Assembly: GCA_009918425.1 (NCBI GenBank) | Contig: RGEC01000036.1 | Span: forward strand, 1-13,770 | DNA from: Bacteroidota bacterium | Lineage (GTDB): Bacteria; Bacteroidota; Bacteroidia; NS11-12g; UBA955 | Direction of reading: 5' to 3' | DNA: 13,770 bases | In this document: one piece after another, positions 5,901 through 12,194 of the stretch | How the letters are laid out: each line of letters opens with the position of its first letter | Numbering within the stretch: the stretch's first letter is position 1 | Position numbers and translations under genes: made by a program | Notes under the pieces: model-generated | What the model was told of the DNA's origin: nothing | Database searches by the model: none | What the model saw: the letters and a program-made list of their open reading frames with translations, nothing else

Positions 5901-8013
5901 GCTCCCCAAGACCTTTTTGTGTGGTTGGTAAACATGGATTACCCACCTGGCAGCCATTAAAATAACAAATGGGATATTTACCTTCATTCAGGTATTTCTC
6001 GGGCACGCCCATATCGATGTCAGTAACCGAAAGACTGCCATGTCCAAGAAATGTAATAAGCCCGGTGCCACTGTTGATGCGGCTAACGATTTTATCTTTA
6101 AAATTTGGATCTACAATCCCCACAGCCGATTTTGAAAACTGGGTAACCACACCGGCAAATGGATCTCCTTCAGGATAAATGCGCAGACCGTCAACAATAT
6201 TTTTTATGATAGTTGTCTCGTTGGCATTGGATCCGCCACTTAGGTGCAAAACCTGTTTTTGCCACTCCTGATAGTTGTTTTCGGGGCGAATGTAATCTTT
6301 GAGTTTATCGAGGTAAACACTAATATCTTTGGCACTGTCGGCAGGAATTCGACCCGTGGCAATAGCCGGCTCCATGGTTTTTGCATTTCCCAGCCCCGAT
6401 GTAAACATCCAGTCGCTAATGGGATGGCCAATGGTTGGCACATGATTGAATTTTTTAAGCGGACTGAGCTGATTAAGGCCATTACCGCGATTGTAGGCGT
6501 TGTCAAATCCGCGTCCGATGAGCAGCAGAAACTTTGGCTGTGAAGTAGGGCTGCTTTTATCAATCAGAAATTTACAATAGTTGCGAATGGCCAGCGGGTG
6601 AGGAAGGCCATAACTGAAATAATCATATAAATTCTGAACCAAGTTTAACTGAACACTGTAGCGGTTTTCACGAAGTGCTTTGTAATCATTCAGCTCTCTT
6701 TTTGGGCTAACCAGTGTTCGGCTTGAAACCATCAAAAACTCACAATTTCCCACATGGTAGTTATAATTAATTGGAGAGACCGTGTCCATTCTAAAAAAAG
6801 GCAGCATCTCCACCCGGCTTTCATCAATGAGTGAAATCCTTCCCCGCTGGGGCATTGGCGGCACCAAAACCGTAAGATCTCGGGTTATGGCATCTACTGC
6901 CCCCGTATACCTTAAGCCATTGATTTCATCATAAAAAACAGGCGTATTCTGAAAATTATTGCCGTAATTACTCCAGGTCTCAGTATGCGCTTCGTATGCA
7001 GAATCTTCATAGTAAAAATACCGGGCCGAGTCTTTAAAATCATTTTTACGCGGATAGTGTAAAACAGTGTGTGAATGTCCGTACATGCCGCTGGTGGAGC
7101 CGTTTACAAATTGCGGATTAAAAATCAGGAAAGATTGCTCCTGACCCATATCTGTCGGATTTAGTTTAAAACTTTGTGTTACCGGCCTTACACCTAAAAA
7201 TACAGTATCAGAAAGCAGTTTTTTAACATTCCCGTCTGCACTGATTTGCGTAGCAAAACGATTATTGGCCACATTAGTCCCGGCCGCTGGCGGCGTATGT
7301 GCCGTTAAGCCAGTTTCCAACTCAGGAGCAGGGCCTGCGGGATTAAAATCAGGATGCCTCAGGGTTACCGAATACTGACCGGGAGCCCAGAAATAATCCC
7401 CCACAAATCCCTCGCCCGGCATATATTCACTGTAAAAAACCGCATGGTTTCCCAAAGCCATGTATTCACCCTCACAGTAATTCTGGTCAGGTGCGTATTC
7501 AAAACGACTTATATGGTAATTGCGTGAAGGGATTTTGGCTGTTCCGGAGTAAGACGAATATCGCAGGTTTTTTCTGCCGGGCCGAAGTGTAAAAAAATAC
7601 ACATTCGTATCTGACATCATATTTTTGAGCTGGTGACGCTGATCTTCGGGTTTATCATACAATCCCCGATCAATCTCACCGGTAGCCGGATGGCCAACAA
7701 ATTCAACGTAATCAAAGGCGTCCAGTCGTTTGTTGCCATTCTGATCATAAATATAAACCGGCACCTGTCTTCCCATGTTATACATGGCAAAATCATCAAT
7801 GGAAATGCTGTTCAGATACAAACCGCGTGAGGTGAACCATGGCTCAATAGAGAAATAGCCCAAACGATAAACATTATCTTTCCAGATTTTAATTTTACCG
7901 TGAAACTGCGTCCAATCTAACCATTCATTGCCGTAGGTTTGCGAGTAGGAATAAGATATGCATGACAAGGCCATAAAAAGACCCAATGCTACTTTCTTTA
8001 TCCTAATAACCAT
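2932..8013 (-). CDS. Secreted C25 (gingipain/PorU-type) cysteine protease, PorU2-like
   Basis: A 1,693-residue surface or secreted protein. The start at 8013 gives a clean signal peptide (MVIRIKKVALGLFMALSCISYSYSQ); an ATG at 8040 would add MDYFPYFCS in front and spoil it. After the mature start YGNEWLDWTQFHGKIKI comes a gingipain-like pro-region, then the peptidase C25 domain at about 440-790 with the catalytic His658 in GHGS and Cys688 in FNGCQVG, 30 residues apart as expected for gingipains and PorU. CARDB-like beta modules follow (about 790-880 and near 1350), and the end (from about 1580) holds FYPYPNPF and a FlgD-like segment (WTWDGTDQFGDKLGNGTYFY), typical of type IX secretion C-terminal regions. 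It finishes IYLMR rather than the basic end of many cleaved cargo proteins. PorU removes C-terminal signals and attaches cargo at the surface; this much longer form matches what is annotated as PorU2, a putative second sortase. Substrate is unknown. A G8 tract lies at about codon 1280. Confidence 0.85.
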   Translation of the reverse strand: MVIRIKKVALGLFMALSCISYSYSQTYGNEWLDWTQFHGKIKIWKDNVYRLGYFSIEPWFTSRGLYLNSISIDDFAMYNMGRQVPVYIYDQNGNKRLDAFDYVEFVGHPATGEIDRGLYDKPEDQRHQLKNMMSDTNVYFFTLRPGRKNLRYSSYSGTAKIPSRNYHISRFEYAPDQNYCEGEYMALGNHAVFYSEYMPGEGFVGDYFWAPGQYSVTLRHPDFNPAGPAPELETGLTAHTPPAAGTNVANNRFATQISADGNVKKLLSDTVFLGVRPVTQSFKLNPTDMGQEQSFLIFNPQFVNGSTSGMYGHSHTVLHYPRKNDFKDSARYFYYEDSAYEAHTETWSNYGNNFQNTPVFYDEINGLRYTGAVDAITRDLTVLVPPMPQRGRISLIDESRVEMLPFFRMDTVSPINYNYHVGNCEFLMVSSRTLVSPKRELNDYKALRENRYSVQLNLVQNLYDYFSYGLPHPLAIRNYCKFLIDKSSPTSQPKFLLLIGRGFDNAYNRGNGLNQLSPLKKFNHVPTIGHPISDWMFTSGLGNAKTMEPAIATGRIPADSAKDISVYLDKLKDYIRPENNYQEWQKQVLHLSGGSNANETTIIKNIVDGLRIYPEGDPFAGVVTQFSKSAVGIVDPNFKDKIVSRINSGTGLITFLGHGSLSVTDIDMGVPEKYLNEGKYPICYFNGCQVGNPCLPTTQKGLGERIFRGEKKGAIAFMGQVSLSELYTLSSQMRYFYESYFDSTPNKTLGGVLKTTLARWQNPSSSLNKIHARQWFLQGDPAVAVYTPQLPDLSITGQSIFLKPENAFALMDSFDVGVVIRNYGRGVPDSFSVNLQWVYPDGITKRNYSTRSKQRGFEDTIYLRVASKDVQVRGENLFSVNVNPAKNPAEYTYLNNSATLKRYIPGNGVNLVSPKNFAIWGRDTVDLIAQAGDIFKQNEDYYFELDTTPRFNSPLLISLEKQGKPLNRAILAKWSVKLPLLKDTLAYFWRARISASVNEGGGWQIGSFTYIKSHTDGWMQNVHWQYTNPVSQNELIDLRTDSASKSLLFKKVLKKIYIDCQYMYHPNKGVKEGGFGGQDMNWGVCKEGLVAIPWNGKKLLREAVDPSKIWPDCWPGALWTTFGHSSNEQLYYAFQMNINDEQDKFINFINALPDSNYVTIFSRRQNFANTWKPEVLQALNDIGSNIFDSAQYRTADAMWVCLGKKGSKPGTAQEKHTFGSVSAYVGVEADMIGDANSGSMKSERIGPADKFGAMYSRPVISRNGTTEDDAVAIEIHGVDTGGADQLLVPNAILAQQDLSSINTSKYKYIYLKGQFADPLGNTAPNLLHWRVTHAPVPEGTLFPSPLAGYKFYNDTLYEGDTFNVALPFKNISKVVFRDSIDLEYKIFHKVTRLQVKAGKMRFNALKPDSLFVFKDKLSTLGLSGPYALQIAFNPGYKQPELSMANNAAILNFYVQKDIVNPLLDVTFDGKHIMNGEIVSPSPFILVSSKDENKHLLQSDSQKMVLFVKKPGSSNFDPVSGPELVYTPANNYHNRARMEYRPVDLADGNYILKVQSWDYSGNQAGSNDYEIGFNVVREQTVTRFYPYPNPFTSKMRFVFTLTGTRIPEEIRVKIMNVEGRVVKEVSKEELGNLRIGNNITDWTWDGTDQFGDKLGNGTYFYKVTVKDGGEELKLRASKGDASFKEQVGVIYLMR
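4167..4174 (-). repeat. Homopolymer G8 in the protease gene
   Basis: The plus strand has eight consecutive C, i.e. G8 on the coding strand, at codons for DTGGAD near residue 1280. Such tracts are prone to slippage during replication and also to sequencing error. Loss or gain of one base would truncate the protease before its C-terminal secretion signal. Confidence 0.8.
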
Positions 8014-8017
8014 ACTA

Positions 8018-8025
8018 CAAAAATA
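8018..8025 (-). promoter_or_regulatory. -7 promoter box of the C25 protease gene
   Basis: The minus strand reads TATTTTTG, matching TAnnTTTG, four bases before the ATG at 8013. It overlaps the first base of the divergent methyltransferase start codon (8025). No correctly spaced -33 TTTG is present; the nearest TTTG (minus strand, 8041-8038) is only 12 bases away. The expected transcription start is at or beside the ATG. Confidence 0.5.
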
Positions 8026-8756
8026 TGGAAAATAGTCCAAATAAAAGTCAGGGAAAAGCCACTTTGGTCATGATGCCTATGCCCCTGGGCAGCCTGTCAT
8101 CAGGCTGTTTGAACAACGAAGAATTCAATGCAAAAATCACAAGTGTAAAATACTGGGTGGTGGAAAATGCACGTACTTTCAGGCGTTTTGTATCTTCTCT
8201 TCAACTTTCCATCAATATTGACAGTCTCCAAATATTTGAACTTCACCGTGATTTTGACAGAAAAGCACTTGAACTTTTTCTAAAAGTCAACATCCATAAA
8301 GGAGATATTGGCGTCGCCAGTGAGGCCGGTGTGCCCGGCATGGCCGATCCGGGCGCTGAAATTTCGGCATGGGCACATAAAAATGAAGTCCGTGTTTTGA
8401 GTATAAGCGGGCCCTCCAGCTTAATACTGGCGCTGAGCGCAAGTGGACTCAACGGACAGCAGTTTACATTTCACGGTTATGCCCCTGTAAAAGATGATGA
8501 ACTGCGCAGTTTTCTGGGGAAAATTGGTAAGGATTGTGAAAAAACAGGCTACACGCAGGCACTCATAGAAGCGCCCTACCGCTCCGACCGGCTTTTGGCT
8601 GCTTTGCTGAGTGTTTTGCCACAGTCTCTGAAAATATGTGTGGCATGTAACCTGCATGAGCCTGAGGGTTTCACACGAACCCGAACTGTTGCTGAATGGA
8701 AGGAAAATAAACCCCTGATAGGGAAAAATCCCTGCATTTTCCTTGTTGGTAGATAG
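8025..8756 (+). CDS. RsmI-like SAM-dependent methyltransferase (tetrapyrrole methylase fold)
   Basis: A 243-residue cytoplasmic protein of the tetrapyrrole methylase superfamily, closest in motif content to RsmI, which 2'-O-methylates C1402 of 16S rRNA. Seen in order: the opening strand TLVMMPMPLGSL (13-24), VVENARTFRRF (45-55), the cofactor-loop motif SEAGVPGMADPG (99-110), and the SGPSSLILALSASGLNGQ block (128-145) followed by FHGY. This is the shorter Bacteroidota paralogue type rather than standard RsmI (usually near 280 residues), so rRNA as its target is an inference. The ATG at 8025 is the first possible start (in-frame stop at 8007-8009) and is needed to keep the opening strand. The gene diverges from the protease gene with 11 bases between start codons. 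No TAnnTTTG box was found in front of it. Confidence 0.82.
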   Translation: MENSPNKSQGKATLVMMPMPLGSLSSGCLNNEEFNAKITSVKYWVVENARTFRRFVSSLQLSINIDSLQIFELHRDFDRKALELFLKVNIHKGDIGVASEAGVPGMADPGAEISAWAHKNEVRVLSISGPSSLILALSASGLNGQQFTFHGYAPVKDDELRSFLGKIGKDCEKTGYTQALIEAPYRSDRLLAALLSVLPQSLKICVACNLHEPEGFTRTRTVAEWKENKPLIGKNPCIFLVGR

Positions 8757-8764
8757 CATCGTAA

Positions 8765-8779
8765 AATGATGAAATCATT
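8765..8779. repeat. Short inverted repeat in front of the PLP-enzyme promoter
   Basis: AATGAT-GAA-ATCATT is a perfect 6-base inverted repeat with a 3-base centre. It lies directly upstream of the TACCTTTG box, where the promoter spacer would be. It could be an operator, or a weak hairpin after the methyltransferase stop at 8756. AT-rich sequence makes chance occurrence quite possible. Confidence 0.35.
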
Positions 8780-8780
8780 G

Positions 8781-8788
8781 TACCTTTG
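8781..8788 (+). promoter_or_regulatory. -7 promoter box upstream of the PLP acyltransferase-type gene
   Basis: TACCTTTG matches TAnnTTTG exactly and is identical to the box of the mrp operon. It ends 23 bases before the ATG at 8812, predicting a short 5' leader of under 20 bases. A TTTG -33 element is not seen at 19-base spacing. Confidence 0.6.
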
Positions 8789-8811
8789 TAACGAAAACTT
8801 TATATCATTTC

Positions 8812-10065
8812 ATGGTTAACGATATCTTTAAAAAAGTAGTAAACCGCATGGGCCCGCTGGGTGAGCATGCAGATGACGCTCATGGCTATTTTACCTTCCC
8901 AAAACTGGAAGGTCCTATTGGCCCCCGCATGATTTTCAACGGAAAAATGAAACTGAACTGGAGCCTGAACAATTATCTGGGCCTCGCCAATCATCCTGAA
9001 GTAATGAAGGCCGATGCAGTCGCAGCAGCACAGTTCGGTATGGCCTATCCCATGGGCGCCCGCATGATGAGCGGTAACAGCAATTATCACGAACAACTGG
9101 AAAGAGACCTGGCGGATTTTATCGGCAAACCCGATGTAATCCTGCTGAATTTCGGTTATCAGGGTGTGGTTTCAGCCATTGATGCCCTGGTAGACCGCCA
9201 CGATATTATTGTGTATGATGCCGAATCACACGCTTGTATAATTGATGGAATGCGCCTGCACATTGGCAAGCGTTTTATGTATCAGCACAACAACATTGAA
9301 AGCCTGGAAAAACAACTCACCAATGCTACCAAACTGGCAGAAAAAACAGGAGGTGGCATTATGGTAATTACAGAAGGTGTATTCGGGATGAGTGGTTCGC
9401 AAGGTAAACTCAAAGAAATTGTTGCCCTTAAAGATAAATTTAATTTCCGCCTTTTTGTGGATGATGCGCACGGATTCGGCACTATGGGAAAAACCGGTGC
9501 AGGTACCGGCGAAGAGCAAAATTGCATGGACGGCATTGATGTATATTTCAGTACGTTTGCCAAAAGCATGGCGGGAATTGGTGCTTTCATTGGCTCTACT
9601 CCCGAGATTATTAAATATCTGCGATACAACATGCGCAGTCAGATTTATGCCAAGGCACTTCCCATGCCTCTAACCGTGGGCTCTATCAAGCGTTTGGAGC
9701 TTATCAGAACACGCCCTGAACTGAAAGACAATCTTTGGAAAATAGTGAATGCCCTGCAAAACGGCCTTCGCGAAGCCGGCTTCAATATTGGTATCACCAC
9801 CACACCTGTAACCCCGGTATTGCTGAACGGAACCATACCCGAAGCTACACACATGACCTTTGATTTGCGTGAAAACTTCGACATATTCTGCAGCATCGTG
9901 GTTTATCCTGTAGTTCCCAAAGGTGTTATCATGCTCCGTCTTATCCCCACTGCGGTTCATACCCTGGAGGATGTAGCAGAAACAATCAGTGCTTTCAAAG
10001 CCATTAAACACAAGCTGGACAGCGGACAATACCGTCAGGAAAAGCTGGCTACGGCAAAACCTTAA
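8812..10065 (+). CDS. Alpha-oxoamine synthase family PLP enzyme (serine/cysteate acyltransferase or KBL-like)
   Basis: A 417-residue cytoplasmic enzyme of the alpha-oxoamine synthase group, which joins an acyl thioester to an amino acid with loss of CO2 (serine palmitoyltransferase, KBL, BioF, cysteate acyltransferase). Seen: NNYLGLANHPEV (53-64), MGARMMSGNSNYHEQLE (81-97), cofactor-stacking His140 in DAESHACIIDG, EGVFGMSG (188-195), VDDAHGFG (216-223, D218 and H220 contacting PLP), and Schiff-base Lys251 in STFAKSMAGIGAF. The C-terminal domain ends LRLIPTAVHTLEDV. STFAKSMA replaces the GTxxKxxG form of KBL and BioF. This is a distinct, widespread Bacteroidota paralogue, often annotated only as an aminotransferase. 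Candidate products are 3-ketosphinganine or the sulfonolipid capnine precursor. No biotin or threonine-degradation genes are nearby. The start fits the -7 box at 8781; no Shine-Dalgarno is present. Confidence 0.85.
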   Translation: MVNDIFKKVVNRMGPLGEHADDAHGYFTFPKLEGPIGPRMIFNGKMKLNWSLNNYLGLANHPEVMKADAVAAAQFGMAYPMGARMMSGNSNYHEQLERDLADFIGKPDVILLNFGYQGVVSAIDALVDRHDIIVYDAESHACIIDGMRLHIGKRFMYQHNNIESLEKQLTNATKLAEKTGGGIMVITEGVFGMSGSQGKLKEIVALKDKFNFRLFVDDAHGFGTMGKTGAGTGEEQNCMDGIDVYFSTFAKSMAGIGAFIGSTPEIIKYLRYNMRSQIYAKALPMPLTVGSIKRLELIRTRPELKDNLWKIVNALQNGLREAGFNIGITTTPVTPVLLNGTIPEATHMTFDLRENFDIFCSIVVYPVVPKGVIMLRLIPTAVHTLEDVAETISAFKAIKHKLDSGQYRQEKLATAKP

Positions 10066-10073
10066 TTAACGCC

Positions 10074-10910
10074 ATGCGCAATCAAAGCCCCGGCCCGTGG
10101 GTGTCTCTTAACAGGAGCGAATATGCCGGGGCTTTTTTTATGCTCTTGCTGGCCATTTTACTGGCACTTATTCCCACTATTTTTGATATGCAGAGCCAAC
10201 CCGGTGTAATCTATCAAACCGACAGTGCTCAGCGTGCCGCACTTATGGCAAATCACTTGGCCGCTACAGACTCTTTCTTCAAAAAGAAAAAAAATAAATT
10301 TATTCCCTGGCAGCGTTTAAAGGCAGGCGATCTTGAGAATATGGGCCTTAGTGCGGAAGATGCAGACCGGGTATACGAAAAGATAAAAATGGGGCACCAC
10401 TATGCTTCACTGGCCGAATTGAGCAGCGAAACAGGAATCGACACCGCAGTGCTTAAAAATGTGGTAAGTATTTATTCTTTCAGAGAAAAGAAAATAGAAA
10501 AACAAAAACCTGAAATTGTAGAGTTAAACAGTTGCGATACCACTGCCCTTATAGCCTTACCGGGAATTGGAAGTAAAACAGCACAGAGAATTATTCGTTT
10601 TCGTGATGCGCTGGGTGGTTTCTACAGAAAAGAACAAATCCTTGAAACGCGCTTCACGGATACCAATACACTCCGTAAAATACTGCCAGATTTAACATTA
10701 AATCCGAATCTGATAAAAAAGATTCCCATACAAACTGCAAACCTGGAAACACTTAAAAAACATCCGTATCTCAGTGAAAGACAAGCAAAGGTCATATTGT
10801 CATTTCGCGAACAGCACAAAAAGTTAAATGAAAGTATGCTGAAAGAAATAAAAATTATTTCTGCTGATGAACTGGCTAAAATATTACCCTACCTGGATTT
10901 TAACGAATAA
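10074..10910 (+). CDS. Membrane-anchored helix-hairpin-helix (ComEA-like) protein
   Basis: A 278-residue protein with one N-terminal membrane segment (about 18-36, AFFMLLLAILLALIP) and three helix-hairpin-helix regions: residues 76-127 (FIPWQRLKAGDLENMGLS), 149-191 with the clearest motif ALPGIGSKTAQRIIRFRD, and 217-259 (HPYLSERQAKVILSFRE). HhH units of this kind bind DNA backbone non-specifically, as in ComEA of DNA uptake. The orientation of the C-terminal part (periplasmic or cytoplasmic) cannot be settled by eye, nor a role in uptake. The N-terminus WVSLNRSEYAGAFF agrees with relatives, so ATG 10074 is preferred over ATG 10140 even though a strong terminator-like hairpin lies between them. 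It starts 8 bases after the preceding stop, suggesting one transcription unit. Confidence 0.75.
   Translation: MRNQSPGPWVSLNRSEYAGAFFMLLLAILLALIPTIFDMQSQPGVIYQTDSAQRAALMANHLAATDSFFKKKKNKFIPWQRLKAGDLENMGLSAEDADRVYEKIKMGHHYASLAELSSETGIDTAVLKNVVSIYSFREKKIEKQKPEIVELNSCDTTALIALPGIGSKTAQRIIRFRDALGGFYRKEQILETRFTDTNTLRKILPDLTLNPNLIKKIPIQTANLETLKKHPYLSERQAKVILSFREQHKKLNESMLKEIKIISADELAKILPYLDFNE
10084..10139 (+). terminator. Intrinsic-terminator-like hairpin inside the start of the HhH gene
   Basis: AAAGCCCCGGC (10084-10094) and GCCGGGGCTTT (10125-10135) form a perfect 11-base stem, eight pairs of which are G-C, with a 30-base loop. It is followed by an unbroken T7 run (10133-10139). It lies 19 bases after the stop of the upstream gene, where a terminator for that gene would be expected, yet it is within codons 4-22 of the next ORF. 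Ribosomes starting at 10074 would cover the left arm, so it could act as a translation-dependent attenuator. The large loop makes it slower to fold than a standard terminator. Confidence 0.6.
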
Positions 10911-10939
10911 TATGTTTTCTTTACCCGAATATGATTTTG

Positions 10940-10970
10940 AATACATATACATGTAACATTGATATGTATT
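10940..10970. promoter_or_regulatory. Inverted repeat overlapping the acyl-CoA dehydrogenase promoter
   Basis: AATACATAT (10940-10948) and ATATGTATT (10962-10970) form a perfect 9-base inverted repeat with a 13-base centre. A separate 8-base palindrome TACATGTA sits at 10948-10955. The right arm runs into the -7 box at 10967, the usual place for a repressor operator. It may instead be an AT-rich terminator hairpin for the HhH gene, since T's follow the right arm. Confidence 0.4.
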
Positions 10971-10974
10971 TTTG
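10967..10974 (+). promoter_or_regulatory. -7 promoter box of the acyl-CoA dehydrogenase gene
   Basis: TATTTTTG matches TAnnTTTG and ends 12 bases before the ATG at 10987, giving a leader of only a few bases. A TTTG at 10936-10939 is 27 bases upstream, too far for the usual 19-base spacing. Confidence 0.5.
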
Positions 10975-10986
10975 TAGCCTAATTAT

Positions 10987-12129
10987 ATGGAATTTTCAAC
11001 TGACGAGAATGTGCAAATGATAAGGCAAACCGTAAGGGATTTTGCCGAGAAGAATATCAAACCCCATTTTATGGAGTGGGATGAAAGTCAGGAATTTCCT
11101 GTACACGTTTTCAAAGCCCTTGGAGAACTTGGATTAATGGGAGTACTTGTTCCCGAAGAATATGGAGGATCAGGTCTGGGTTATCACGAATATGTAGCGG
11201 CTATTGAAGAACTGGCAAAGGTTTGCGGCAGCATTGGACTTAGCATGGCTGCGCACAATAGCCTTTGCACCGGTCATATCATGATGTTTGGAAACGAAGA
11301 CCAGAAAAAAAACTGGTTGCCCAAACTTGCGAGCGGAGAATGGATTGGCGCCTGGGGACTTACGGAAGCGAACACAGGCTCAGATGCGCTAAGAATGCAG
11401 TGTGTTGCGAAAAAAGATGGGAATGATTGGATTTTGAATGGTACCAAAAACTGGATTACGCACGGAATAACGGGAAATGTAGCTGTAGTACTTGCCCGCA
11501 CCGGCGAATTGCTCGACAGCCATGGAATAACAGCTTTTGTAGTTGAGCGCGGCACCCCCGGATTTAGGGGCGGTAAAAAAGAGAATAAACTGGGCATGCG
11601 CGCCAGCGAAACCGCCGAATTAATCTTTGAAGATTGCCGTATTCCGGATGCCAATCGTCTGGGTAATGTGGGAGACGGATTTATTCAGGCTATGAAGATT
11701 CTGGATGGTGGCAGAATTTCCATCGCCGCGCTATCTCTGGGCATCGCCAAAGGGGCTTATGAAGCCAGTATAAAATATAGCAAGGAACGCCAGCAGTTTG
11801 GTCAACCTATAGCCAATTTTCAGGCCATTGGATTTAAGCTCGCTGATATGGCTACCCGAATTGAAGCGGCTGAGCTGCTTACCCACCAGGCCGCCAATCT
11901 TAAAAACAAAGGAAAAAGCGTAAACAGGGAAAGTGCCATGGCTAAGTATTACGCCAGTGAAGTGAGTGTATACTGCAGCAACGAGGCCGTGCAAATTTTT
12001 GGTGGCTACGGATATACCAAAGATTTTCCCGTAGAGAAATTCTACCGCGATTGCAAGCTCTGTACAATTGGGGAGGGAACCAGTGAAATTCAAAAGCTTG
12101 TTATCAGCAGAGCCGTTCTGAAAGCGTAA
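10987..12129 (+). CDS. Acyl-CoA dehydrogenase (short/medium-chain type)
   Basis: A 380-residue FAD enzyme that oxidises acyl-CoA to trans-2-enoyl-CoA and passes electrons to electron-transfer flavoprotein, the first step of beta-oxidation; the length is normal for a soluble homotetrameric family member. Seen: the N-terminal helical domain to about residue 120, first family signature GAWGLTEANTGSD (121-133) with WITHG (156-160) for flavin contact, the RQQFGQPIANFQAI block (268-281), IFGGYGYTKDFPVEKFYRD (337-355), and the catalytic base Glu363 in IGEGTSEIQ. The base in this position fits the short/medium-chain (butyryl-CoA type) group and not isovaleryl-CoA dehydrogenase, which has it elsewhere. 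Chain-length preference cannot be told. The gene stands alone with its own -7 box and a candidate operator. Confidence 0.92.
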   Translation: MEFSTDENVQMIRQTVRDFAEKNIKPHFMEWDESQEFPVHVFKALGELGLMGVLVPEEYGGSGLGYHEYVAAIEELAKVCGSIGLSMAAHNSLCTGHIMMFGNEDQKKNWLPKLASGEWIGAWGLTEANTGSDALRMQCVAKKDGNDWILNGTKNWITHGITGNVAVVLARTGELLDSHGITAFVVERGTPGFRGGKKENKLGMRASETAELIFEDCRIPDANRLGNVGDGFIQAMKILDGGRISIAALSLGIAKGAYEASIKYSKERQQFGQPIANFQAIGFKLADMATRIEAAELLTHQAANLKNKGKSVNRESAMAKYYASEVSVYCSNEAVQIFGGYGYTKDFPVEKFYRDCKLCTIGEGTSEIQKLVISRAVLKA

Positions 12130-12133
12130 TTAT

Positions 12134-12164
12134 TTTGAAATATTATTACTTTTTCATATATTTG
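12134..12164 (+). promoter_or_regulatory. Complete Bacteroidota-type promoter of rpsU
   Basis: TTTG at 12134-12137, exactly 19 bases of spacer, then TATATTTG at 12157-12164. This matches the full TTTG-N19-TAnnTTTG consensus for the Bacteroidota primary sigma factor and is the best promoter in the window, as expected for a ribosomal protein gene. The -33 element begins five bases after the acyl-CoA dehydrogenase stop. Confidence 0.8.
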
Positions 12165-12174
12165 CACTCCCAAA

Positions 12175-12185
12175 AGAAAGTAGGT
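12175..12185 (+). promoter_or_regulatory. Extended Shine-Dalgarno sequence of rpsU
   Basis: AGAAAGTAGGT matches 10 of 11 bases of AGAAAGGAGGT, the complement of the 16S rRNA 3' end, and leaves 9 bases before the ATG at 12195. Other starts in this window lack such a match. Bacteroidota ribosomes normally hide the anti-Shine-Dalgarno in a pocket that includes bS21, so a strong site here suits autoregulation by ribosomes lacking bS21. Confidence 0.7.
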
Positions 12186-12194
12186 AGGAAAAAC

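Noticed and set aside
8014..8040. Longer start of the C25 protease at 8040
   Set aside because: It would place MDYFPYFCS before an otherwise clean signal peptide and overlap the divergent gene's start and the -7 box.
12070..12080. Gly in place of Tyr before the catalytic Glu of the acyl-CoA dehydrogenase (IGEGTSEIQ)
   Set aside because: IGEGTSEIQ-type active sites are common in bacterial family members, so this is not an unusual loss.
12135..12194. Upstream in-frame ATG extending bS21 by 20 residues
   Set aside because: It lies upstream of the -7 box at 12157 and the added residues are unlike bS21; the Shine-Dalgarno points to 12195.
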